Shown in pieces: positions 1-5,344 of a DNA stretch of 5,637 nt. The position numbers and the translations under genes were made by a program. The stretch covers positions 1-5,637 of the forward strand of contig NCCR01000281.1 in assembly GCA_002279765.1 (NCBI GenBank). The letters are read 5' to 3'. The notes under the pieces were generated by a model that was not told where the DNA came from, made no database searches, and saw only the letters and a program-made list of their open reading frames with translations. Origin of the DNA: Verrucomicrobia bacterium 12-59-8. Lineage in GTDB: Bacteria; Verrucomicrobiota; Verrucomicrobiae; Verrucomicrobiales; Verrucomicrobiaceae. The stretch's first letter is position 1. Every line of letters begins with the position of its first letter.

Positions 1-1
1 G

Positions 2-205
2 AACATGGTCGCAGCGGTTCAGACCGAACCCCGCACCGCCGAAGTGGCGATGCCACTCGCTCCCACAAGCCCTAGCTGTGGAGGCATGATGAAAACATGT
101 ACTTCAAGAAAGGGGCGCACCCCCGGCACCAAGTTTTGGGGCTGCATGCGCTATCCCGTGTGCCGGGGAAGTTCATCCATTCACGAAGAACTGAAACCAG
201 CATAA
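2..205 (+). CDS. C-terminal part of a topoisomerase-type C4 zinc-ribbon protein (5' end outside window or uncertain)
   Basis: The frame is open at the left edge, so this may be the tail of a longer protein; the first ATG in frame is at 5 and would give 66 residues. Counting from that ATG, residues 22-55 match the small zinc ribbon appended to bacterial topoisomerase I and to various nucleases and helicases: SPSCGGMM, then a basic stretch, then KFWGC (C47) and YPVCRG (C53). Such ribbons bind single-stranded DNA or other nucleic acid. The first canonical Cys of the CxxC pair is Ser (S22, codon AGC) before C25; C32, in MKTC, might substitute as a ligand. Residues 1-20 look like a low-complexity linker. 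The stop codon lies 5 bases before the ATG of the PIN-like gene, so the two are probably co-transcribed. The family call is firm; what the full protein is cannot be seen. Confidence 0.72.
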   Translation, partial: NMVAAVQTEPRTAEVAMPLAPTSPSCGGMMKTCTSRKGRTPGTKFWGCMRYPVCRGSSSIHEELKPA

Positions 206-210
206 GCGGC

Positions 211-816
211 ATGACCAAGAACAACTACATCTTCGTCGATTTCGAAAGCGTGCAGGACATTGATCTGACGCTCATCGAAGGCAGGCCCGTGAAGGTGTTT
301 CTCTTCATTGGAGAACAGCAGAACAAGATGAGCGTGGAACTGCTGATGCAGGTGCATCGCTTCCATGACCAGGTGCAGCTGATCAAACTACAGTGCACCG
401 GAAAAAACGCGCTGGACTTCGTGCTCGCGCATCACACCGGTTTACAGGCGGCGGCAGACCCAGATGGCTTCTTCCATATCTTGTCCCGCGACAAAGGCTT
501 TGCAGCGCTGGTGGCTCATTTAAAAGACAGAAACATTTGGGCCGCGCGCACTGAAGTGTTTGCTGAAATCCCGGCACTCATGGATGTACGCAAGCTCACA
601 CTGACCGAACGCCTGGAGCGGGTAAAGCTGCGGCTCAGCACCATGAAACAAACGGACAACGATGGGCGTCCCAAAAAGCGGACCACCCTCCGCACCGTGA
701 TTCACTCTGTCTTTCACAAGCTGCTTAGTGACGCAGAAGTGGAGGCAGTGATGGACGGCTTGAAACAAAGGCGCTGGATCGATTTTGCAGATGAGAAGGT
801 GGCGTATCAGTTCTGA
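211..816 (+). CDS. PIN-like domain protein (NYN/PIN7-like nuclease fold) with C-terminal winged-helix-like region
   Basis: A 201-residue cytoplasmic protein. Residues 5-125 read as a PIN-like nuclease fold: YIFVDFESVQ (D10, E12), KVFLFIGEQQNK, KNALDFVLAHHTG (D69) and FHILSRDKGF (D94), in the order and spacing of the acidic metal-binding residues of PIN/NYN ribonucleases. The usual motif is VDYENVQ; here Asn is Ser13. Proteins of this look are known to me as PIN7 or 'PIN-like domain' proteins (PF18475-type, from memory, not searched). Residues ~155-201, a basic stretch then VFHKLLSDAEVEAVMDGL and KVAYQF, resemble a small winged helix. I chose ATG 211 because conserved sequence begins immediately after it; the in-frame ATG at 97 would overlap the zinc-ribbon gene with unrelated residues. 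No strong ribosome-binding site is seen. Likely RNA processing or degradation; the substrate is unknown. Close coupling to a zinc ribbon suggests a nucleic-acid-handling pair. Confidence 0.82.
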   Translation: MTKNNYIFVDFESVQDIDLTLIEGRPVKVFLFIGEQQNKMSVELLMQVHRFHDQVQLIKLQCTGKNALDFVLAHHTGLQAAADPDGFFHILSRDKGFAALVAHLKDRNIWAARTEVFAEIPALMDVRKLTLTERLERVKLRLSTMKQTDNDGRPKKRTTLRTVIHSVFHKLLSDAEVEAVMDGLKQRRWIDFADEKVAYQF

Positions 817-837
817 TGTGCTGGCACCAGTAAGAAC

Positions 838-1077
838 TCACTGCCCGTAAACATCGATCCACTGCAGACCGCTCTTGGAACCGGGCGGCGTGAAGTAGCG
901 GCGGCCGAGGTAGGTGCCTTTCACCTCACGCATCGAGCCACCTGCAGGGTGGCTGGCGCGAGTGAGCACCGGTTTGCCGTTGTAGGTGCCGTTTTCGTCG
1001 GGAACGGTACTGCTGCAGGAGGCTGTCAGCAGGACACAAAAACCAAGGGCAATGGAGGCAATGTTTGGGCGTTTCAT
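838..1077 (-). CDS. small predicted lipoprotein, unknown function
   Basis: 79 residues. The N-terminus is a short basic start (MKRP), a hydrophobic stretch to residue 19, and LLTASCSS, giving a lipobox-like site with C21 as the lipidated residue. Thr at -3 is less usual than Leu, so a plain signal peptide is possible. The mature part of about 58 residues is polar, with one compact segment (GTYLGRRYFTPPGSKSGLQW) and no family I recognise. It converges on the PIN-like gene with a gap of about 20 bases and is divergent from the PF06439 gene. No Shine-Dalgarno sequence precedes ATG 1077. The signal-like N-terminus makes it more believable than an overlapping plus-strand frame (986-1363), which lacks any such order. 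Confidence 0.68.
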   Translation of the reverse strand: MKRPNIASIALGFCVLLTASCSSTVPDENGTYNGKPVLTRASHPAGGSMREVKGTYLGRRYFTPPGSKSGLQWIDVYGQ

Positions 1078-1109
1078 GGGTACTGACTTAAACGCCTTCG
1101 CAGCGAAGC

Positions 1110-1121
1110 TTGGTGCACCAA
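1110..1121. repeat. perfect 12-bp palindrome TTGGTGCACCAA in the divergent spacer
   Basis: A perfect palindrome centred between the small lipoprotein gene (start 1077, minus) and the PF06439 gene (start 1224, plus). Directly beside it, CTTCG-CAG-CGAAG (1096-1108) can form a 5-bp stem with a 3-base loop. A TACAAT hexamer at 1188-1193 could be a -10 for the PF06439 gene, but no -35 is evident. A regulator site shared by the two divergent genes is possible but unproven; a 12-bp palindrome can also arise by chance. Confidence 0.35.
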
Positions 1122-1223
1122 TCTATCGCATTACGATATTCACGTGTTTTTGGAAGCGCCCTCAACCTGCGGCCTTGCCTTCCTTCGTACAATCCGCTTT
1201 CATTCAGCCAATCCCGGCTGGCC

Positions 1224-2537
1224 ATGCACCCACCTTACGACCTCTTTTCCCGCCTGGCTGTCATGGCTGGTGCGCTGCTATTTCATACCATGCCAGCGCT
1301 GGCTGCAGAACCCAATACGCTCACGCTGCAGGAAAAGGCGGCGGGCTGGAAGCTGCTGTTTGATGGGCGCAGCACGGCGGGCTGGCATACCTATGGGAAG
1401 AAAACAGTCACGCCCGGATCATGGAGAATTCACGACGGCTGCCTCGTCCTCCCTCCGGGCAATGGGCGTCCGAATGGCACCGGTGGCGATCTGGTGACCA
1501 ATGCTCTGTACACAAATTTCGAGTTTCACTTTGAGTGGCGCGTCGGACCTGTGGGCAACAGCGGAGTGGAATACCTCTTTACCGAAGGCGAGAAGCGAAC
1601 GGCCAACTTTTATCCCGGCGACACCGGCGACAGCCCGGTGGGCTTTGAATACCAGGTGCTGGATGATGCGCCGCACGCGAAGAACGCGGCGAATCGTCTT
1701 GCGGCTTCCATCTACTCGCTGGTCACGCCGGTGGGCAAAACGCTGCGACCGGTGGGCGAGTTCAATCAGGGACGCGTCATCGTGGACGGTCATCACGTGG
1801 AGCACTGGCTCAATGGCCGCAAGGTGGCCGAGTGTGAGCTGGGCAGCCCGGAGCTGCAGCGCATCATCGCCAGCAGCAAGTACAAGTACTACCCCGGCGT
1901 GGGCGTGAAGCGCGCCACACCCATCGCTTTGCAGGATCACGGGGCGAAGGTGGCGTATCGCAATCTCAAGCTGCTCGAGCTGCGGCCCTTGGTCGGCGGC
2001 GCGCCTGACCCAGTTCCATCACTTTCACCCGCGCCTACCGTCGCGCCGCCCACGGTCGCCGGCACGACACCGATTCAAGCCAGTGACTGGTGCGTGTGGT
2101 GCTGGTCCAAGGCGGACAAACGCTGGGTCGAGCACCCCTTGGAGAAGATGACGGTGCAGATCCAGGACGGCGTCCTCACCGCCCGCAACACGACCAACAG
2201 CAACTGGCCCCGCGCCATCCTGCTCTACCGCCGCGCGCTGTTGGATGGCGATTTCACCATCTCCGCCGAGTATCGCGGGCAGATCGAATCCTTCGACCTC
2301 CAGTCCGCCGCCGCAGCCGACCAGCGTGCCTCGTGCCTGAGTGTGCCGAAGGACGCCCAGTGGCACAGCATCCTCCTCAGCCGCAAGCAGGGCCAGTATG
2401 CCGCCCGCGTGGATGACTCCGCCGCCGCCTTGCAGACCGACAGAGCCCCCGCTGGTATGAAGGGTTATTTCTGTTTTAAGCTACGGCCGAATGAAGCGGT
2501 GGAGATCCGGAATGTGCGGGTGGAGTTGGCGAAATGA
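1224..2537 (+). CDS. secreted PF06439 (DUF1080, 3-keto-disaccharide hydrolase family) protein with a second C-terminal domain
   Basis: 437 residues from ATG 1224. Residues 1-27 are a signal peptide with a hydrophobic core (LAVMAGALLF) and cleavage after ALA, so the protein is periplasmic or exported. Residues ~40-254 carry the family hallmarks: GWKLLFDGRSTAGWH (41-55), GGDLVTN, GNSGVEYLF (111-119), GFEYQVLDD (140-148), VEHWLNGRKVAE (192-203), and ALQDHGAKVAYRNLKL (235-250). PF06439 members adopt a concanavalin-like beta-sandwich; characterised members hydrolyse 3-keto-glycosides during carbohydrate breakdown. A Pro-rich linker (PDPVPSLSPAPTVAPPT, 261-277) leads to a second domain, ~284-437, opening with DWCVWCW and ending with FCFKLRPNEAVEIRNVRVEL, probably another beta-sandwich of unknown ligand. 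Longer starts upstream would add residues before the signal peptide, so 1224 is preferred; no Shine-Dalgarno is seen. The tail of the second domain is repeated as a decayed copy at 2877-2990. Confidence 0.88.
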   Translation: MHPPYDLFSRLAVMAGALLFHTMPALAAEPNTLTLQEKAAGWKLLFDGRSTAGWHTYGKKTVTPGSWRIHDGCLVLPPGNGRPNGTGGDLVTNALYTNFEFHFEWRVGPVGNSGVEYLFTEGEKRTANFYPGDTGDSPVGFEYQVLDDAPHAKNAANRLAASIYSLVTPVGKTLRPVGEFNQGRVIVDGHHVEHWLNGRKVAECELGSPELQRIIASSKYKYYPGVGVKRATPIALQDHGAKVAYRNLKLLELRPLVGGAPDPVPSLSPAPTVAPPTVAGTTPIQASDWCVWCWSKADKRWVEHPLEKMTVQIQDGVLTARNTTNSNWPRAILLYRRALLDGDFTISAEYRGQIESFDLQSAAAADQRASCLSVPKDAQWHSILLSRKQGQYAARVDDSAAALQTDRAPAGMKGYFCFKLRPNEAVEIRNVRVELAK

Positions 2538-2552
2538 TGAACCCCTCGCTGC

Positions 2553-2807
2553 CTACTGCCTGGACCATTCATCATAGCTGGCGATCCGGGTTGGCATCAG
2601 CCCGCTTCTTTCCCGATCCAGATTGACCCGCTCCATCTCGACCCGGTAATGCGTGTACGCTTCCTTCTCCTTGGCGCTACCATACTTGACCGCACCCACT
2701 CCCGCACCGATACCCGCTCCCAGAGCGGCAATGACACACCCGGGCAGCAGCATGGTGGTGGCAAGCGCGGCAGATAGCAGGAGGACGGCGGGCAGTTTTC
2801 TGTGCAT
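2553..2807 (-). CDS. small lipoprotein with glycine-zipper-like segment
   Basis: 84 residues with a clear type II signal: MHRK, a hydrophobic stretch, then LLPGC with C24 as the lipidated Cys. Just after it comes a Gly/Ala-rich run, ALGAGIGAGVGAVKYG (28-43), similar to the glycine-zipper segments of small envelope lipoproteins. A charged, probably helical tail follows (KEKEAYTHYRVEMERVNLDRE) and ends in ASYDEWSRQ. It should be anchored in the outer or inner membrane; the function is unknown. An AGG 7 bases before the ATG could serve as a weak ribosome-binding site. The gene converges on the PF06439 gene with a 15-base gap. Its own upstream region, where its promoter must lie, is occupied by a decayed PF06439-tail fragment on the opposite strand. 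Confidence 0.78.
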   Translation of the reverse strand: MHRKLPAVLLLSAALATTMLLPGCVIAALGAGIGAGVGAVKYGSAKEKEAYTHYRVEMERVNLDRERSGLMPTRIASYDEWSRQ

Positions 2808-2876
2808 CCGCGTACCTGCGATGTTTCAGCCTCCTGGGCAAGTGCTAAACCGGATCGTCCTGCTCTTGGTTTCCAG

Positions 2877-2990
2877 TCCGCCGTCCTCGTGCAAAGCGGC
2901 AAAGCACCCGCAGGGATGGGGGTATTTTGCTTCAAGCTGCGGCCGGGTGAGGCGCTGGAGATGAGGGGATTGGTGGTGCAGGTGAAGTAG
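2877..2990 (+). pseudogene. truncated copy of the C-terminal end of the PF06439 protein's second domain
   Basis: The plus-strand frame ending at TAG 2988-2990 reads SAVLVQSGKAPAGM, then VFCFKLRPGEALEMRG and VVQVK. This lines up with the last ~39 residues of the 1224-2537 protein (SAAALQTDRAPAGM, FCFKLRPNEAVEIRN, VRVELAK): about 17 of 24 positions are identical in the core, with one residue deleted, and both copies stop at the same point. Many codons for shared residues differ only at the third base (GCC/GCA, TGT/TGC, CTA/CTG, GAA/GAG), so the copies diverged while still coding. Similarity fades before 2877. The frame has a stop at 2775-2777 and only an unconvincing GTG at 2802, so there is no credible start or signal peptide. 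I read it as the 3' remnant of a once complete paralogue. Confidence 0.72.
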
Positions 2991-3057
2991 GACGGGCCAT
3001 AAAGGCTCCGAGTTAATTTACGGTCCTATTCATTAGCGACCGTCGAAAACAGCGATA

Positions 3058-3651
3058 TCAATCAAACGACACGTCCAAATCTACCTCGTTCGCGGTAAAC
3101 CGGGCAGTGGCAGCAAATCCCACGCCTTTGACTTGTGCTGTAGGCTCCGTCATAGAAGCCACCTCCACTTGGCCTTCGGTGATTTTAAAAGTGGTGTTGC
3201 CATTCTCTGATTTGACCAGCCAGTTGTACACTTGGCCGCGTTTGAGCGTGAGTTCCTTTGTCTGGAGCTTATCTTCCAATTCAATCGACATAAAGTAGCG
3301 GCCTCTTTCTTGTGGTTTTGCCTTCACCACAAATTGACCCGTCCTGTCACTCGGCGGAATCAAGGCGATCTTGCCCAGGTGCCAAACCACTTCTCCATTA
3401 AGCCTCCCGGTATCATACTTTTTTGCCCCATGAATATGGATGCGACTGCTTTTTGTGACTTTCAGTTCATCGAATACTCCAGGGGTCTTGGGATCAATTT
3501 TCCGACTAATTGCTGTCCCACAAAACGGAAGCACTTTGATTTCAGAAGCCGTTGGCTTGGGGGTGGGCTTCGCGTTCTGTGCTTGGACGCTTGATGATAG
3601 AAGGGTCAGAACAATGGCAACAGTGGATAAGACGAAGTTGACGTTTTTCAT
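3058..3651 (-). CDS. secreted protein of unknown function
   Basis: 197 residues. Residues 1-24 are a signal peptide (MKN, a hydrophobic run, SSSVQA) with probable cleavage before Q25, so the protein is exported. A short Pro/Lys/Thr-rich stretch (NAKPTPKPTAS) precedes the folded part. From ~40 onward the sequence alternates hydrophobic and polar residues in beta-strand style: SRIHIHGAKKYDTG, EVVWHLGKIALIPP, RYFMSIELEDK, VYNWLVKSENG, TTFKITEGQVEVASM. I recognise no family; a beta-sandwich fold is a guess. Only one Cys (FCGT) follows the signal peptide. By eye, base composition is less GC-rich than in the flanking genes, which may indicate separate acquisition. No Shine-Dalgarno motif precedes ATG 3651. 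It stands alone, divergent from the Fic gene. Confidence 0.75.
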   Translation of the reverse strand: MKNVNFVLSTVAIVLTLLSSSVQAQNAKPTPKPTASEIKVLPFCGTAISRKIDPKTPGVFDELKVTKSSRIHIHGAKKYDTGRLNGEVVWHLGKIALIPPSDRTGQFVVKAKPQERGRYFMSIELEDKLQTKELTLKRGQVYNWLVKSENGNTTFKITEGQVEVASMTEPTAQVKGVGFAATARFTANEVDLDVSFD

Positions 3652-3844
3652 GGCGCTTGAGAGAACGATTTAAGTTTGTGTTTATTGCAGCTTACGAAGA
3701 TGGAGCGTCAGTTCTTCAAAATGAGCGCATCCATGGTGCCAATGAAACCATCATGATCACATCTGCTCTGTTACCCCACATGAGATTTGAAAAAATTCGG
3801 GTGCCATCTCGACGAATAAGTCGGGACGAAGCTGGTTTTGGTCA

Positions 3845-3873
3845 TTGAGGAAGGCGGGGAAGTAACCTATGAT
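3845..3873 (+). promoter_or_regulatory. sigma70-like promoter candidate for the Fic gene
   Basis: TTGAGG at 3845-3850 (4 of 6 to TTGACA), a spacer of exactly 17 bases, then TATGAT at 3868-3873 (5 of 6 to TATAAT). Transcription would start near 3880, just before the half-site array, giving an ~85-base leader. An alternative -10, AATAAT at 3944-3949, sits inside the second inverted repeat but has no matching -35; if used it would yield a nearly leaderless message. Confidence 0.5.
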
Positions 3874-3888
3874 CTCGATGTTCTTTTT

Positions 3889-3915
3889 GTGGCGCGCGAG
3901 CCTTCTGCGCGCCAC
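3889..3915. promoter_or_regulatory. operator-like inverted repeat 1, GTGGCGCGC-N9-GCGCGCCAC
   Basis: A perfect 9-bp inverted repeat (3889-3897 and 3907-3915) with a 9-base centre. Its left arm belongs to a 13-bp direct repeat, TTTTTGTGGCGCG, at 3884-3896 and again at 3925-3937, 41 bp apart. It could be a dimer binding site for a repressor acting downstream of the promoter, or a strong RNA hairpin in the Fic leader. The pairing with a second, related repeat favours a protein-binding array. Confidence 0.6.
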
Positions 3916-3929
3916 CAAGAAGGGTTTTT

Positions 3930-3956
3930 GTGGCGCGATTTGAAATAATGCGCCAC
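3930..3956. promoter_or_regulatory. operator-like inverted repeat 2, GTGGCGC-N13-GCGCCAC
   Basis: A 7-bp inverted repeat (3930-3936 and 3950-3956) with the same half-site and the same 27-bp overall footprint as inverted repeat 1. Its centre lies 41 bp from that of repeat 1. Its AT-rich middle contains AATAAT and ends 8 bases before the Fic ATG, so occupancy would block transcription or initiation. The four half-sites alternate in direction every ~19-22 bp and therefore face the same side of the helix. Confidence 0.6.
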
Positions 3957-3964
3957 TATCATCC

Positions 3965-5344
3965 ATGCCAAAGAGGGTCACGGAAACTGAGCTTGCACCC
4001 ATCCTGGAGGTTCTTCAGGAGGACACGGGGCCGCTTTCACTGGAAGAAATCACCGAACAACTGGCTTGCAGTCCACCCAGAAGGACTTTGCAGCGTTGGC
4101 TCTCCCAGCTCATAACAGCCGGCAGCCTACAGGCGCATGGAGCAGGACGGGCCAGACGCTACTCGCCGACGGGGAGTCCAGGAGTTCCTGAAATTACCCC
4201 GGTGTCGCAAAGGGAACAAATCATCCCCTTGTCGCGGACGGCACTGGAGCTGCGGAACCAAGTCAAACGCCCGCAGGCTGTGCGACGGCCAGTGGGTTAC
4301 CAGACAGACTTTCTGGGCGACTACGTCCCGAACGTGTCCAACTACCTCACCAAAGAGTTGCGGCAGAAGCTGGCGGCGATGGGCCGGACGACGGACGTGC
4401 CGCTGCCTGCCGGCACACACTTGAGGAAGGTGCTGGACCGTTTGCTGATCGACCTTTCTTGGAATTCAAGCCGCCTGGAGGGCAACACGTATTCTCTCCT
4501 GGAAACCCAACGTCTGCTGTCACTGGGTGAAAGCGCCGGAGGCAGAAAGGCGGAGGAGACGCAGATGATCCTGAATCATAAGGCGGCAATCGAACTGCTC
4601 GCGGAGCCATCTGAAGACATCGGATTCAACCGCTACACCATTTGCAGCCTGCATGCGCTGTTGTCCGACAACCTGCTGCCGAATCCGGCAGCAGGGGGAC
4701 GGCTGCGGGACCATGCAGTGAGCATCGGGGACTCGGTGTTTCATCCGCTGGAGCTGCCGCAACGGATCGAGGAAAAATTCGAGGAGATGCTGATGAAAGC
4801 GGAGCAGATCGAGAACGCCTTTGAGCAGTCGTTTTTCATCATGGTGCATCTGCCTTATCTCCAGCCGTTTGAGGATGTCAACAAACGCACCTCGCGTCTG
4901 GCGGCGAACATTCCTCTCATCAAGCACAACTTGGGGCCGCTCTCGTTTGTGGATGTGCCTGAAGATGACTACAAGAGCGCGACGCTGGTTGTCTATGAAC
5001 TGAACCGGGTGGATTACTTGCGGGAGGTTTTTGTTTGGGCGTATGGACGCTCCTGCGCACGCTATGCGGCCGTTCGGCAGTCGCTGGGGGAGCCTGATCC
5101 TTTCAGGCTGCGGCATCGCACGATGCTGGCTGAGGTGGTGAGTGGAGTCGTACGGCAGGGGCTGAACCAGAAAGCTGCGATGGCTTTTCTGAAAAAACGC
5201 ATTCCAGAGCTGGTGGAGACGCGGGACAGGGCGCGGTTCATGGAACTGGCGGAAAGTGAACTCGCTGGACTGCACGAAGGCAATTTCGCCCGGTTCCGCA
5301 TCCGACCCTCGGAGTTCAAAACCTGGAGCGCGAACTGGAAATAA
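3965..5344 (+). CDS. winged-helix/Fic domain protein with Gln in place of the catalytic His
   Basis: 459 residues. Residues ~10-68 form a winged helix: EVLQ, SLEEITEQLACSPPRRTLQR (a typical recognition helix), a turn at TAGSLQ, and a basic wing (GAGRARRYSP). Residues 113-128 (QTDFLGDYVPNVSNYL) precede a helical region with WNSSRLEGN (166-174), which matches the S-x-x-x-E-G inhibitory motif of class II Fic proteins (S168, E172, G173). The Fic core is ~220-355. The canonical HPFxD/EGNGR motif appears as QPFEDVNKRTSR (300-311): catalytic His is Q300 (CAG), while F302, E303/D304, N306, K307 and R308 remain. Fic enzymes normally transfer AMP or other phosphate-containing groups to proteins; without the His, canonical activity is doubtful. 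From memory, related proteins share LQPFEDVNKR, so this may mark a subfamily rather than a random mutation. A helical C-terminal part (380-459) is unassigned. An inverted-repeat array directly upstream suggests autoregulation. ATG 3965 is the first start; no Shine-Dalgarno is seen. Confidence 0.88.
   Translation: MPKRVTETELAPILEVLQEDTGPLSLEEITEQLACSPPRRTLQRWLSQLITAGSLQAHGAGRARRYSPTGSPGVPEITPVSQREQIIPLSRTALELRNQVKRPQAVRRPVGYQTDFLGDYVPNVSNYLTKELRQKLAAMGRTTDVPLPAGTHLRKVLDRLLIDLSWNSSRLEGNTYSLLETQRLLSLGESAGGRKAEETQMILNHKAAIELLAEPSEDIGFNRYTICSLHALLSDNLLPNPAAGGRLRDHAVSIGDSVFHPLELPQRIEEKFEEMLMKAEQIENAFEQSFFIMVHLPYLQPFEDVNKRTSRLAANIPLIKHNLGPLSFVDVPEDDYKSATLVVYELNRVDYLREVFVWAYGRSCARYAAVRQSLGEPDPFRLRHRTMLAEVVSGVVRQGLNQKAAMAFLKKRIPELVETRDRARFMELAESELAGLHEGNFARFRIRPSEFKTWSANWK

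Larger units (their letters stand above)
3652..3964. other. intergenic region between the secreted-protein gene and the Fic gene
   Basis: About 313 bases between divergent starts. The left part (3652-3840) is AT-richer and contains no plus-strand gene I can support. The right part holds a promoter candidate (3845-3873) and the GTGGCGC half-site array (3884-3956), described separately. A minus-strand frame from ATG 3966 to the stop at 3757 reads protein-like in its second half (NIEIIGYFPAFLNDQNQLRP, then DLFVEMAPEFFQIS), but its first half is simply the antisense of the repeats. It may be a decayed gene end or chance; I do not call it a gene. Confidence 0.5.

Noticed and set aside
97..210. Upstream in-frame ATG (97) for the PIN-like gene
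   Set aside because: It would overlap the zinc-ribbon coding sequence in another frame and add 38 residues with no resemblance to the family; conserved sequence starts right after ATG 211.
821..830. CTGG-CA-CCAG hairpin between the convergent genes as a terminator
   Set aside because: A 4-bp stem with a 2-base loop cannot form stably and there is no T tract.
1205..1220. CAGCC-N6-GGCTG just before the PF06439 start
   Set aside because: A 5-bp stem in GC-rich sequence is within chance expectation; no second copy or start-site masking pattern is clear.
986..1363. 125-residue plus-strand frame
   Set aside because: It is antisense to the small lipoprotein and then out of frame with the PF06439 gene; no signal or domain pattern.
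1419..1940. 173-residue minus-strand frame inside the PF06439 gene
   Set aside because: Shadow of a well supported coding region, rich in His/Arg/Ala as expected of antisense GC-rich DNA.
3020..3043. ACGGTC-N12-GACCGT as a terminator
   Set aside because: Only a 6-bp stem with a 12-base loop and no T-run on either strand.
3884..3956. CRISPR array or mobile-element end
   Set aside because: Only four short alternating half-sites with no uniform spacers, no transposase and no target duplication; an operator array fits better.
4520..5275. 251-residue minus-strand frame inside the Fic gene
   Set aside because: Long, but wholly antisense to the conserved Fic core, and its translation shows no domain features.
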